Assembly (NCBI GenBank): GCA_018970165.1
Contig: JAGWWZ010000006.1
Span: 1-51,966, forward strand
DNA from: Planctomycetota bacterium
GTDB lineage: Bacteria > Planctomycetota > Planctomycetia > Pirellulales > Pirellulaceae
Direction: 5' to 3'
DNA: 51,966 nt
A model generated the notes under the pieces. That model searched no databases, was not told where the DNA came from, and worked only from the letters and a program-made list of their open reading frames with translations. Positions 1-8,390 of the stretch are shown here, in pieces; positions within the stretch are counted from its first letter, which is position 1, and the number at the start of each line of letters is the position of its first letter. The position numbers and the translations under genes were made by a program.

Positions 1-202
1 TTGACGCACTGGCTGGCTCGCCAACCGATGTAGGGCAACTGGTCATAGACACTCGGATACGAGGTCCACACTCGGCAGCGATGTCCGCGTTGCCGAAGAG
101 GTTGCACATAAGGTAAGAAACGAAATCTCGTCGAGGGAACATTCGCGCCCAAGGTGATGAAGGCGATCTTGCGGTTAGAGACACTCGATGTCACCGCAGG
201 AC
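1..202. other. left edge, no gene assigned
   Basis: Downstream of the miaE-like gene I see no convincing coding sequence. One plus-strand frame is open from the left edge to a stop near 113, but its 37 residues resemble nothing I recognise. It could be the last codons of a gene outside the window, or noncoding DNA. Confidence 0.4.
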
Positions 203-778
203 TCAACTGTGCATGCGAGGAAGAGGGTTCCCCTCGGCGATGATCGCCGCCTCGGCCGACGACAATTCCTCAAGCCGATTCCGGACCAGATCATGATCCT
301 GAAACAAACGAGCCAAACGAACGTACGTCGTATGATGCCTGGCTTCCGACTCAAAGAGTGAACCATAGAAATCACGAAGCTCTGCATCCGCCACATGATC
401 CCTCAGTAACTTGAAACGTTCGCACGAACGAGCCTCGATCAATCCTGCGATCAGCAACCGGTCGACCGCGCGGTCGGGTTCATGGGGACGAATCAATTGA
501 TTGAGACGCCGGCCATAGTCTCCCGGCCTCAGTTTGCGAAACGGGATACCCCGACGCTCGAGAAGATCCAAGACCATGTGAAAGTGCTCCAGTTCCTCCT
601 GAACGATCACGGTCATTTCGCGAGTCAACTCGCGGGAATCGACGTAGGAACCAAACAAACTCATAGCGGTGGCTGCCGCCTTGTGTTCGCAATGCGCATG
701 GTCGATCAAAATCTCGGGCAAATTCTCGTCGACTTGACGCAACCAACGGGCTTGCGATTCGCTCTGCAGATGCAACAT
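203..778 (-). CDS. miaE: MiaE-like tRNA hydroxylase (diiron ferritin-like)
   Basis: The 191-residue product resembles MiaE, the oxygen-dependent diiron enzyme that hydroxylates the isopentenyl side chain of ms2i6A37 in tRNA. Visible iron-ligand motifs are HCEHKAAA near residue 30, EELEHFH near 82, EARSCERF near 115 and ESEARHH near 143, in the four-helix ferritin-like order. Length fits the family (about 190-260). The ATG at 778 lies 7 nt after the stop of the methyltransferase gene, so it is probably the last gene of a ruvX - methyltransferase - miaE operon. The family is clear; the tRNA substrate is inferred from homology. Confidence 0.85.
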   Translation of the reverse strand: MLHLQSESQARWLRQVDENLPEILIDHAHCEHKAAATAMSLFGSYVDSRELTREMTVIVQEELEHFHMVLDLLERRGIPFRKLRPGDYGRRLNQLIRPHEPDRAVDRLLIAGLIEARSCERFKLLRDHVADAELRDFYGSLFESEARHHTTYVRLARLFQDHDLVRNRLEELSSAEAAIIAEGNPLPRMHS

Positions 779-785
779 GATCGAT

Positions 786-1544
786 CTACTCCGACTCAGT
801 ACCCGGGCTGAGAAACATCAAGTGCTGCCAGGGAAGTTTGTCGTACTGCGAAACGAGCTTGAAACCGTTGGCCTTGTACTCCTTGAGAATCTGCTTCTTG
901 GTCATCTTATGCTCCGGCTTGATCGGAACCGTTGGATCTTCACCCCGAAATTCAACCAGCGCGATACGCCCACCCGGCTTGAGCGAACGACGCATGGCAT
1001 CCAGCATCTCCACCGGGTTGGAGAACTCATGATACACGTCGACCATGAGAATCAAATCGACCTTTCCATCCGGAAGCTTCGGATCGTGCGGCAACCCAAG
1101 GACCATATCGACGTTTTTAATATCGAGCCGTTCGCAACGACGAGATAACTCCTGCAGCATCTCGGGCTGGATATCGACAGCGAGTACCTTCCCTTCGGGC
1201 CCGACCCGACGAGCTAGCTCCACCGTGTAATAGCCATCGCCGCAACCCATGTCGCAAACCGTCATGTTGGGCTCGACTTTCAATTGCTCCAGCATCTCCT
1301 GCGGATTTTCTTCTTGCAACCGTTCCGGTCGATTGAGCCATGGAATGCCATGATAACTCATCGGCTGCGCGATGCGGCGACCAAGGTATTTGGTCAACGG
1401 CTCGGGTGCGGTTTCCTGTTGAGCCCCCGCATGCAGAACCGTCATCATCACAGCCAGGGCTGAAATCAGAGCGACACGAACCTGTCGATTGATTTTCCAA
1501 CGACCAGTTTTCCAAAAACTAGTTCTCCAAAGGCACGTAGGCAT
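786..1544 (-). CDS. exported SAM-dependent methyltransferase
   Basis: This is a class I SAM-dependent methyltransferase. After an N-terminal hydrophobic stretch (residues about 23-40, ending in AGA) comes a short linker, then the Rossmann fold: motif I VCDMGCGDGYYTVELA near residue 96, acidic strand-2 end VLAVDIQ near 120, and DLILMVDVYHEF near 163. The signal-like N terminus suggests export or membrane anchoring, a common pattern among planctomycete methyltransferases of this type. The ATG at 1544 overlaps the 3' end of ruvX by 26 bp. A start nearer the hydrophobic segment would remove the overlap. The substrate is unknown. Confidence 0.8.
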   Translation of the reverse strand: MPTCLWRTSFWKTGRWKINRQVRVALISALAVMMTVLHAGAQQETAPEPLTKYLGRRIAQPMSYHGIPWLNRPERLQEENPQEMLEQLKVEPNMTVCDMGCGDGYYTVELARRVGPEGKVLAVDIQPEMLQELSRRCERLDIKNVDMVLGLPHDPKLPDGKVDLILMVDVYHEFSNPVEMLDAMRRSLKPGGRIALVEFRGEDPTVPIKPEHKMTKKQILKEYKANGFKLVSQYDKLPWQHLMFLSPGTESE

Positions 1545-2034
1545 CGCCGTTGTTCTCCAATGTGATAGGGCGATAATCGGGATGCTTGGATGATTCCAAG
1601 TACGCTTCCAATATCACCAGTGCTGCTATTTTATCGATTTGCTTCTTGCGCTGCTTGTGGGTCAACTCGGCTTCGCGCAGCAATCGGGTCGCCATCGCAG
1701 TCGAATAGCGTTCGTCAACGAAGCGGATAGGTAGTCCAGTCGCCTCGGCCAACCATCTGGCGAACTCCCTGGCTTCCTTCGCCTTGGAGCTATCCCGTCC
1801 ATCGCAGTGAATGGGCAAGCCGACCACCCAGCCGACGATCTGGTTGTCAGTCGCCATTTTTTGAAATTGGGAAGCCTCTAACGTGGGCGATTGCCGATGA
1901 ACCGTAAACAGGGGGTTGGTCCACGTGCGACTCGGATCGCAAATCGAGACCCCGATCCGAACCGTGCCGTAATCGATCCCAGCCAGTCGTCCGCTGTCGG
2001 GCCATGGCTTTTCTTGATTATCGATTTGCCCCAC
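1519..2034 (-). CDS. ruvX: RuvX/YqgF-type RNase H-fold nuclease
   Basis: The 171-residue product belongs to the YqgF/RuvX family of RNase H-fold proteins, implicated in Holliday-junction resolution and in pre-16S rRNA 5' processing. Key motifs are GIDYGTVRIGVSICD near residue 20 (first catalytic Asp), WVVGLPIHCDGRDSSKA near 70, and FVDERYSTAMA near 105 with the DER catalytic acid, followed by the basic HKQRKKQIDKIAA segment. The start is a GTG at 2034, since no in-frame ATG precedes the conserved core. It heads a minus-strand cluster and is divergent from the small secreted protein at 2150. Confidence 0.9.
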   Translation of the reverse strand: MGQIDNQEKPWPDSGRLAGIDYGTVRIGVSICDPSRTWTNPLFTVHRQSPTLEASQFQKMATDNQIVGWVVGLPIHCDGRDSSKAKEAREFARWLAEATGLPIRFVDERYSTAMATRLLREAELTHKQRKKQIDKIAALVILEAYLESSKHPDYRPITLENNGDAYVPLEN

Positions 2035-2149
2035 CCTTCGTCACCTTCGCAGTTTACCTTGATTCGATTTCCGCGTTCGTCGTAACTCTATCTGTTGAGA
2101 GCCCTTTGGCAATCGCCACCCTTAAAGACATCCACGGAATGCACGCAAA

Positions 2150-2509
2150 ATGACAATTCGAATCCTTCGATGGTTACCTCTCTCGCTTCTGTTGCTTGTC
2201 TGCTGGACTCCGACTGCCCAAGCCCAAGACAGTATCGACTTCAATGAAGCCGAGAACATGTTCTCGTATAATGTGGTCGAACTGAGAGATCAGCTAAAAT
2301 TCGGGCTGCGAGTCGCGTTTCCAGAACAGGAAGCCTTCGTCAATGAAGTGGTTGCCAAAGTCGACAGCGGCGAGTTATCGCGAGCAATGGTCAATGTTGT
2401 CTTTGTATGGGCTCGGAAAAGGAACCCTCGCATTCCGTTCCCTTATTTCGAAACGGTCATGCGATTGCTCGCCGAGAAGCGAGGAGTCACGTTTACTTCG
2501 GGGGCATAA
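2150..2509 (+). CDS. small secreted protein of unknown function
   Basis: This 119-residue protein has a clear signal peptide (basic RILRW, then about 12 hydrophobic residues, cleavage likely after AQA near residue 26). The mature 90-residue domain is mixed and has no cysteines or known motif. I do not recognise a family. It starts 116 nt from divergent ruvX, and its 3' end overlaps the M20 amidohydrolase tail-to-tail by 17 bp. Coding is supported by the signal peptide and codon usage like its neighbours. Confidence 0.7.
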   Translation: MTIRILRWLPLSLLLLVCWTPTAQAQDSIDFNEAENMFSYNVVELRDQLKFGLRVAFPEQEAFVNEVVAKVDSGELSRAMVNVVFVWARKRNPRIPFPYFETVMRLLAEKRGVTFTSGA

Positions 2510-3821
2510 CCTCTAAAGCCGCGGCAATCAGAGTCTTGGCTCCCGTTTCTAGTGTCTCTGCCGGGTCGGGGTAAAAGAATGGCGAGTGAAGCGACGGGAG
2601 CGATTGCTCCTTCTGTTGAAAAGCCTTAATCCGCTCCGAGCTTTGCGTTCCTAATCGAAACATCGCGATCGGAACGCCCGCCAAACCGAACTGCGAAAAG
2701 TCTTCGCCCCCCATCACCGGCTGAACCTCGATCACTTTCTCCTCGCCTAGCGTTTGCTGAAAGACCGGTACCAACCTCTCTACCAACGCTGTGTCATTGA
2801 TCGTTGCGGGGGTATCGTCAGAGAATTCGATCTTCGGTTCGGGAGCCCCGGCGCTCAGTGCCGCCGCCTTGGCCTTGCGAACAATGCCTTCCTTGAGACG
2901 CTCTCGCACAGCAGGGGAGTAGGCGCGAACGGTGAGCTGCAATTTGCAAGTGTTGTCAATGATGTTGTGTTTGGTTCCGGCATGAATCGAACCCACGGTT
3001 ATCACCGCAGGCTCAAGTGGGTTGTTCTCCCGACTCACCAGGGTTTGCAAGTCGACAATCAAATGAGCGGCCTGTACCACGGGATCGATGGCGCTCTGCG
3101 GAAAGGCGCCATGACCTCCCTTGCCCTGTACCACGATGTCCACACTATCCACACTTGCGTACATATTTCCGGCCCGATAACCAACCGTCCCAGCCTCCAT
3201 CTCCGGATCGACGTGCAGAGCGACCGCTGCATCCGGGCGAGGAAAACGGACAAACAATCCATCAGCCAACATCGCTTTCGCACCGCCACCGATCTCTTCC
3301 GCCGGTTGACCAATCAACACCAGCGTACCACACCATTGATCGCGATGCTCCGCAAGATACTCGGCCGCCGCGATTTGGCAGGCCATGTGCATATCGTGGG
3401 CGCATGCATGCATGACTCCGACATCCACTCCCCGCGCATCGCGGGCCCTCGTCTTCGAGGCGTAATCCAAACCGGTCTGCTCGACGACAGGCAGCCCGTC
3501 GAGATCCGCTCGCAACATCAGCGTCGCTCCAGGGCCATTCTTCAAAACCGCAACATATCCTGTCTTCCCCACCCCCGTCACGACTTCGTACCCAAAGGTT
3601 CTCAGCTTCGCAGCAAGTTTCTCCGCAGTCTTCGTTTCTTGAAACGACAATTCGGGCGATGCATGCAATTCGCGATAGAGTTCCACCCAAGCCGCGTTCC
3701 TCTTCGTAACGTACTCCGTTCGAATCGGCTCCATCGCAATGCCAATGCTGCCCCAGGGAGCACAACCAAATAGGCCGATAAATAAAGCGACGACCTGGTT
3801 TCTAGATGCATGCATTCCCAT
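2493..3821 (-). CDS. exported M20 family amidohydrolase
   Basis: A metal-dependent M20D-type amidohydrolase, the family of N-acyl amino acid, hippurate and IAA-amino acid hydrolases. Visible motifs are LMLRADLDGLPV, the zinc-binding MHACAHDMHMA, the catalytic-Glu segment GQPAEEIGGGAKAM, the dimerisation-domain GSIHAGTKHNIID and the C-terminal VMGGEDFSQF. I place the start at the ATG at 3821, about 13 nt after a GAGGAG ribosome site; an upstream TTG at 3845 is less likely. The N terminus has a hydrophobic signal-like segment (VVALFIGLFGCAP), so the enzyme is probably periplasmic. The substrate is not predictable. Confidence 0.88.
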   Translation of the reverse strand: MGMHASRNQVVALFIGLFGCAPWGSIGIAMEPIRTEYVTKRNAAWVELYRELHASPELSFQETKTAEKLAAKLRTFGYEVVTGVGKTGYVAVLKNGPGATLMLRADLDGLPVVEQTGLDYASKTRARDARGVDVGVMHACAHDMHMACQIAAAEYLAEHRDQWCGTLVLIGQPAEEIGGGAKAMLADGLFVRFPRPDAAVALHVDPEMEAGTVGYRAGNMYASVDSVDIVVQGKGGHGAFPQSAIDPVVQAAHLIVDLQTLVSRENNPLEPAVITVGSIHAGTKHNIIDNTCKLQLTVRAYSPAVRERLKEGIVRKAKAAALSAGAPEPKIEFSDDTPATINDTALVERLVPVFQQTLGEEKVIEVQPVMGGEDFSQFGLAGVPIAMFRLGTQSSERIKAFQQKEQSLPSLHSPFFYPDPAETLETGAKTLIAAALEVMPPK

Positions 3822-4334
3822 TTTTGATTCAAAACTCCTCGGCAACTTGAGTTTTACCTACCATCCTCTTTTAGCGAGGATCGGTGCTTACTTCGGCGCA
3901 GTGTCTTGTTAATTTTCCAACTCGAGGATACGACCTTTAATCGACTCCCCTTGGGTCCCTGCAGTATAGGCTCCATCTCAACCCCCAAGCAGAGCGATCC
4001 GCACGATCACTCCTTGGACTCCTTGGGATCGCACTTCCTCGGCACCCGAAATCTACATAAGCTAGACTTATTGCAATCGTCTTGTGGTTCATTTGGGATT
4101 TCTGCGGAGCGGGATGCCTTTGGAACAAATTCCGTCTGTCCTGTGGGTTTGGTGTCAAGATTTTCCGTTTATGCGGTCGAAACTAGTCTTAGCGATTCTC
4201 TGGAATGTCTCCGTTGGTAGGTCTGTCGCGTGCGACTACCTTGACGGGCAGCCCGAGCTATCCTAGACTTCGATGCAATAAAGTGAATTGCACAAACGAC
4301 TTAGGTCGATTTCGAAGTTTCTAGGAGTTCGGTC
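3822..4334. other. 513-bp intergenic region upstream of the HU gene
   Basis: The region separates the divergent M20 amidohydrolase and HU-like genes. The short open frames here have no recognisable protein. A sigma70-like promoter candidate for the HU gene lies at 4241-4269. I see no strong repeat, tRNA or attachment site. Confidence 0.5.
4241..4269 (+). promoter_or_regulatory. candidate sigma70 promoter of the HU gene
   Basis: TTGACG (4241-4246) and TAGACT (4264-4269) are 17 bp apart, matching 5/6 and 4/6 of the sigma70 consensus. Initiation would fall near 4276, giving a leader of about 60 nt before the GTG at 4335. This is a match by eye only. Confidence 0.4.
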
Positions 4335-4721
4335 GTGACAAAGAAAGAGATCGTGAAAACGATTTCCGACGAGACGGGACTCAATCAGCAGCAGATCAAG
4401 CAAATCGTCCAGTTGACGTTTGACTCGATCATTGCAACGCTGATCGAGGAGGGCCGGATCGAGTTACGGAATTTTGGTGTTTTCCAGGTTCGCCCGCGTG
4501 CGGCCCGGAAGGCCCGAAATCCGCGAACCGGCAGACAGGTGGAAGTGCCCGAGAAATTCGTGGTCAGCTTCAAGCCTGGCAAGATTATGGAGGAGCGTGT
4601 GAACTCGATTGAGGGAACGCCGCTCGCCGAGCAGATTCGAATCGATGTTGCGTCAGGGGACTCTGACATAGCAGACGACGATTCGGATTCCGTCGCGGAG
4701 GGAGACGAGACGAAAGATTAA
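4335..4721 (+). CDS. HU/IHF family DNA-binding protein with acidic tail
   Basis: A nucleoid-associated HU-type protein. Residues 1-90 carry the fold: an alpha-helical [19 protein letters not shown] start, the [18 protein letters not shown] beta arm with the conserved RNP-like tip, and the VSFKPGK end. The start is GTG, supported by an AGGAG at 4323-4327. Unlike standard 90-residue HU it has about 35 extra residues, nearly all acidic or serine ([20 protein letters not shown]). Bacterial HU extensions are more often basic, so this tail is odd. The lipoprotein gene follows after 23 nt. Confidence 0.92.
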   Translation: MTKKEIVKTISDETGLNQQQIKQIVQLTFDSIIATLIEEGRIELRNFGVFQVRPRAARKARNPRTGRQVEVPEKFVVSFKPGKIMEERVNSIEGTPLAEQIRIDVASGDSDIADDDSDSVAEGDETKD

Positions 4722-4744
4722 TCCTGTTCATGGAGTGAGAACCG

Positions 4745-4966
4745 ATGCGTCGCCGAGTCATGATGACTGTTTTGCTCGTTGTTTCCACACTGCCTACCAT
4801 CGGCTGTGCACTCCCGATTTATTCCGCGATCCCATCGCGACGGGCGGAGCAACTGATTTACACATCAGAAGATTTACGGGCCTTGGTTCAAGAGTGGGAG
4901 CGTTTCTGGTTTCTCGATATGCCCAGTCACATGACGCCATACCGCACCCATGGCGGTGTCATCTAG
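4745..4966 (+). CDS. small putative lipoprotein
   Basis: A 73-residue protein with a basic n-region (MRRR), a hydrophobic stretch and a Cys at residue 21 preceded by TIG. This is an imperfect lipobox, since position -3 is Thr. The mature part is only about 50 residues and has no known domain. A GGAG site lies about 9 nt before the ATG. It follows the HU gene closely and may be cotranscribed. Its stop codon overlaps that of the convergent DUF2256 gene within a shared CTAG. Confidence 0.65.
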   Translation: MRRRVMMTVLLVVSTLPTIGCALPIYSAIPSRRAEQLIYTSEDLRALVQEWERFWFLDMPSHMTPYRTHGGVI

Positions 4967-5139
4967 GGTTTAGAGTTCGGCTTTCGATTCTCTTCGCCGC
5001 GGACTGACTTGTCCTGGCGGCATCGCTGGCTACAGTATCGGACTGAATCCCAGTCCCGAGCCCATTTCTTGCGCCATGCGAAAGATTTGCCACATCGGGC
5101 ACACCGTTTCTCGGGAAGTGTCGTTTTCTTGTGACTCAA
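4963..5139 (-). CDS. DUF2256 zinc-ribbon-like small protein
   Basis: A 58-residue protein matching the DUF2256 pattern. CARCGKSF is followed by [20 protein letters not shown], giving a CxxC...CxxxC arrangement (here CARC and CSQRC) around a WRKKW core that probably binds zinc. The frame is open much further upstream, but homology begins just after a TTG at 5139-5137, which I take as start; it could be slightly different. It is divergent from the helicase and overlaps its GTG start by 9 bp. At the other end its stop shares CTAG with the lipoprotein stop. The function of the family is unknown. Confidence 0.75.
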   Translation of the reverse strand: MSHKKTTLPEKRCARCGKSFAWRKKWARDWDSVRYCSQRCRQDKSVRGEENRKPNSKP

Positions 5140-7731
5140 TCTCTTGTTCCCAAGACCATGTCGCTGGATTTGACCGGGGAGGGACCGACAGGCCAACCTG
5201 TTCAACCCGGTCAGTATGCAGGTTTGGCAAGCGTTGAGGAGTGGATGCGGAAAACCGGCCAGGAGCCTTTTGACTGGCAACGCCGGGCATGGAGTGATTA
5301 CTGCGATGGTTTCGACGGACTGATCCTGGCCAGTACCGGGACGGGAAAGACCAAGGGGGCGTGGCTCGGCCCATTGGCTCAATGGTTGGATCAGCCCGTG
5401 GCCGAGTCGCATTGGAGTCGAGGTCCGCGTCGGCGTGCAGCACCACCACTCTTGGCCCTTTGGATTACGCCTCTCCGAGCGTTGGCTGCCGACACATGCC
5501 AGGCCCTTCAAGAATGCATCGAAGGTCTTTCACTTCCCTGGTCCCTTGAGCAACGGACGGGAGATACTTCTTCATCGACCAAGTCTCGGCAGCGTCATTC
5601 GCCCCCGACGTCGATGGTGATCACCCCTGAGAGTCTGACGCTGCTGCTGTCTTATCCAGAGTCGCTCCAGACGTTTTCACATCTACGATGTGTTGTGGTC
5701 GACGAGTGGCACGAGTTGATGGGTACCAAGCGGGGTATTCAAACGGAACTGGCTTTAGCGAGGCTTCGCGAACTAGCGCCGAACCACCAGCGTTGGGGGC
5801 TCTCGGCAACCATTGGGAATCCGGAATTTGCATTATCTTCGTTGATTGGTAATGATTCAGCGCGTCGGTCGACCATCCTTCGTTCCCCTTCGACCAAGGC
5901 GTTTGAGTTTGAGTTGCTTGCCCCTTCATCGGTGGAGCGGTTTCCTTGGGCTGGGCATCTTGGTTTGGCGATGTTGCAGCAGGTGATCGATACGATTGAG
6001 AAGGCGCGAACGACACTGGTCTTTGCGAACACACGCAATCAAGCCGAGTTGTGGTATCAATCGATTTTAAAAGCGAGGCCCGACTGGGCTGGTCGGATCG
6101 CGGTCCACCACGGCTCTCTGTCCAACGAGATCCGTTCCTGGGTTGAGCAGGCATTGCGCCAGGAGCGACTGATTGCGGTGGTTTGCACAAGCAGTCTCGA
6201 TCTGGGGGTGGATTTCGCACCGGTGGATCAGGTCATTCAAATCGGCTCTCCGAAAGGGGTTGCTCGCGTCATGCAGCGCGCCGGGCGATCCGGCCATCGA
6301 CCTGGTTTACCAAGCCGCATGACGTTCGTACCATCGCATGCCTTAGAACTTATCGAGTGGGAGGCGGCTCGCCGCGCGATATCTCGGTCTGCTGTGGAAG
6401 CTCGCACGGAACTCGCCAAGCCACTGGATTGTTTGGTGCAACATGCAGTGACGATGGCGTTGGCAGCCCCCTACACGCGAAGCATGTTGGCCAATCAAGT
6501 CCGACAGGCATTTGCGTATCGCGAACTCTCTGACGAGGAACTCGATTGGGTCTTGGAGTTTGTGACCACGGGGGGCAGTTTGCATGCCTACCCGGACTAC
6601 CATCGAGTCGCCCTCGATAAAGAACAGTATCAAGTATGCGATGCTCGCATTGCCAAGCGTCATCGCATCGCCATCGGCACCATCGCTTCGGATCTATCCA
6701 TTCAGGTCAAGACGATGAATGGCCGGGCTATAGGCACTGTCGAAGAATCGTTTGCGTCTAAGCTAAAGACCGGAGATCGGTTCTTGCTCGGTGGAAAGCT
6801 CTTAGAACTTGTCATCCTGCGCGATGGAACGGCATGGGTACGTCGAAGCAAAGGGGCTCCCACAGCCGTGCCGCGTTGGATGGGTGGCCGCATGCCTCTC
6901 TCCTCTGAATTGGCATCTGGAGTGAGGGCGTTGTTGAGCGAAGTAGCTAGCGGCACTCGCTCGGTGGACGGATTGAGGGCAATCTCGGATTTGGTTCGCA
7001 TTCAGCAGCGTTGGAGTCACATACCCAGCATGGGCGAGGTGCTCGTGGAGACCTGCACGAATCGGGATGGGCATTCTTGTATGGTCTATCCGTTTGAGGG
7101 ACGATCGGTGAGCGAAGGTTTGGCTGCGTTGTTTGCGCATCGAGTTTCGAGAAACGAAGGGATTTCGTTTTCTATCGCTGTGAACGATTATGGATTCATG
7201 ATTCACAGCGACCGCGCACCGAGCGTCGATTGGGAGAACATCCGCGATTGGTTTTCGACGGCGAGGCTCGAGGAGGATCTTCATGAGAGCCTCAACGCGA
7301 GTGAGATGCGTCGCCGCGTATTTCGTGATATAGCCCGCGTCTCTGGGTTGATACATCAGGGTGCGCCGGGGCAGGCCAAGAGTTCTCGCCATTTGCAGGC
7401 ATCATCGAGTATGGTGTTTGATGCGCTTCAACAATATGATCCAGAAAATCGCCTCTTGCTACAAGCGAGCGACGAGGTGGCTCGCGACCAGTTGGAATTG
7501 GAACGCATGCGGGGCGCATTGCAACGCATGCAAGAGAGCGCCTGGGTCGTGCGGCACCTGACTCGTTGGACACCCTTCTCATTTCCTTTGTATGTCGAAC
7601 GCATCCGCGATCGCATCAGTTCCGAGTCCTTAGCCGATCGAGTCCGCAAGGCTCAGGCTCCCCTCGAACGAGCAGCGATGAAGGAGATGGGGACCGAATT
7701 GAGTCTTGGAGTTGCGTCCGATGGAGGTTGA
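5131..7731 (+). CDS. ligase-associated Lhr-like DEXH-box helicase
   Basis: An SF2 DNA helicase of 866 residues resembling the ligase-associated DNA damage response DEXH helicase (Lhr-like, short form). Motifs in order: [12 protein letters not shown] (Q-like), LASTGTGKT (I), [10 protein letters not shown] (Ia), ITPESL, DEWHEL (II; DEWH instead of DEAH, typical of this group), LSATIGNP (III), VFANTRNQ (IV), [10 protein letters not shown] (V) and [11 protein letters not shown] (VI), followed by the winged-helix and Lhr C-terminal regions. The start is GTG 5131 or ATG 5158. The PdeM-like gene overlaps its end, the usual partner. The DNA ligase and exonuclease of the system are not in this window. 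Confidence 0.9.
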   Translation: MTQSLVPKTMSLDLTGEGPTGQPVQPGQYAGLASVEEWMRKTGQEPFDWQRRAWSDYCDGFDGLILASTGTGKTKGAWLGPLAQWLDQPVAESHWSRGPRRRAAPPLLALWITPLRALAADTCQALQECIEGLSLPWSLEQRTGDTSSSTKSRQRHSPPTSMVITPESLTLLLSYPESLQTFSHLRCVVVDEWHELMGTKRGIQTELALARLRELAPNHQRWGLSATIGNPEFALSSLIGNDSARRSTILRSPSTKAFEFELLAPSSVERFPWAGHLGLAMLQQVIDTIEKARTTLVFANTRNQAELWYQSILKARPDWAGRIAVHHGSLSNEIRSWVEQALRQERLIAVVCTSSLDLGVDFAPVDQVIQIGSPKGVARVMQRAGRSGHRPGLPSRMTFVPSHALELIEWEAARRAISRSAVEARTELAKPLDCLVQHAVTMALAAPYTRSMLANQVRQAFAYRELSDEELDWVLEFVTTGGSLHAYPDYHRVALDKEQYQVCDARIAKRHRIAIGTIASDLSIQVKTMNGRAIGTVEESFASKLKTGDRFLLGGKLLELVILRDGTAWVRRSKGAPTAVPRWMGGRMPLSSELASGVRALLSEVASGTRSVDGLRAISDLVRIQQRWSHIPSMGEVLVETCTNRDGHSCMVYPFEGRSVSEGLAALFAHRVSRNEGISFSIAVNDYGFMIHSDRAPSVDWENIRDWFSTARLEEDLHESLNASEMRRRVFRDIARVSGLIHQGAPGQAKSSRHLQASSSMVFDALQQYDPENRLLLQASDEVARDQLELERMRGALQRMQESAWVVRHLTRWTPFSFPLYVERIRDRISSESLADRVRKAQAPLERAAMKEMGTELSLGVASDGG

Positions 7732-8374
7732 TCTTCAAGGGAACGCCTTCTGTTTTCATCCCAGCGGCGCATTGTATTGGCGGAAAACCAGAAGCCTCTT
7801 GCTGGCCGACCTTCACTTGGGAAAGGAATCGGTTTTCCAGCAATCTGGTGTGGCTATCCCAAGTGGAGCTACGAATGCTACGCTTCGAGTCCTCAGAACT
7901 CTCGTCCAAGCATGGAAGCCTGATCGCGTCATTGTTTTAGGAGATCTCCTTCACGCAAAGATTGGCTTGACCTCTGCACTCGAGCAGGAAATCGTTGCGT
8001 TGGTAGGAGAAGGAATTTGCCGAGAATGGATGTTGATTCCCGGAAATCACGACCGCGGAGGAATCAATGCTTTACAGCAATGCGGTTGGCAGATCGCTGA
8101 CGAGTTCGTGGAATACCACGGGGTCGAGATGACGCATGCACCGGATTCCGAGAGAAACAAATCGTCTTTGTTGATCTCTGGCCATCTCCATCCGTCGGTG
8201 CGTATCTCGCTGAGCGTCAGAGAGAAGACATTGCTGAGATGCTTTTGGCTCCATGCGTCGCAGTTGATCCTCCCGGCTTTTGGAGGATGGACGGGGACCA
8301 AGCCGATTTCTCCTGCGTCGGGAGACCGGGTCTTTGCGTGTGCTGATGATGAAGTGATCGAACTGGCAACCTAG
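7721..8374 (+). CDS. pdeM: ligase-associated PdeM-like metallophosphoesterase
   Basis: A calcineurin-like phosphoesterase of 217 residues. The metal-binding motifs are LLLADLHLGK (DxH), VIVLGDLLHAK (GDxxH-like), IPGNHDRGG (GNHD) and SGHLHPSVRI (GHxH). This matches the ligase-associated DNA damage response endonuclease PdeM. I choose the ATG at 7721, with GGAG about 9 nt upstream, over a TTG at 7706. The gene overlaps the helicase by 11 bp, so translational coupling is likely. It ends 16 nt from the convergent FHA-EAL gene. Confidence 0.88.
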   Translation: MEVDLQGNAFCFHPSGALYWRKTRSLLLADLHLGKESVFQQSGVAIPSGATNATLRVLRTLVQAWKPDRVIVLGDLLHAKIGLTSALEQEIVALVGEGICREWMLIPGNHDRGGINALQQCGWQIADEFVEYHGVEMTHAPDSERNKSSLLISGHLHPSVRISLSVREKTLLRCFWLHASQLILPAFGGWTGTKPISPASGDRVFACADDEVIELAT

Positions 8375-8390
8375 CGAACTAGCAGCGTTC

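Noticed and set aside
2754-3773. 339-codon plus-strand open frame opposite the M20 amidohydrolase gene
   Set aside because: It is antisense to a gene with clear zinc-site motifs, and its translation is low in structure and Arg/His-rich as in shadow frames.
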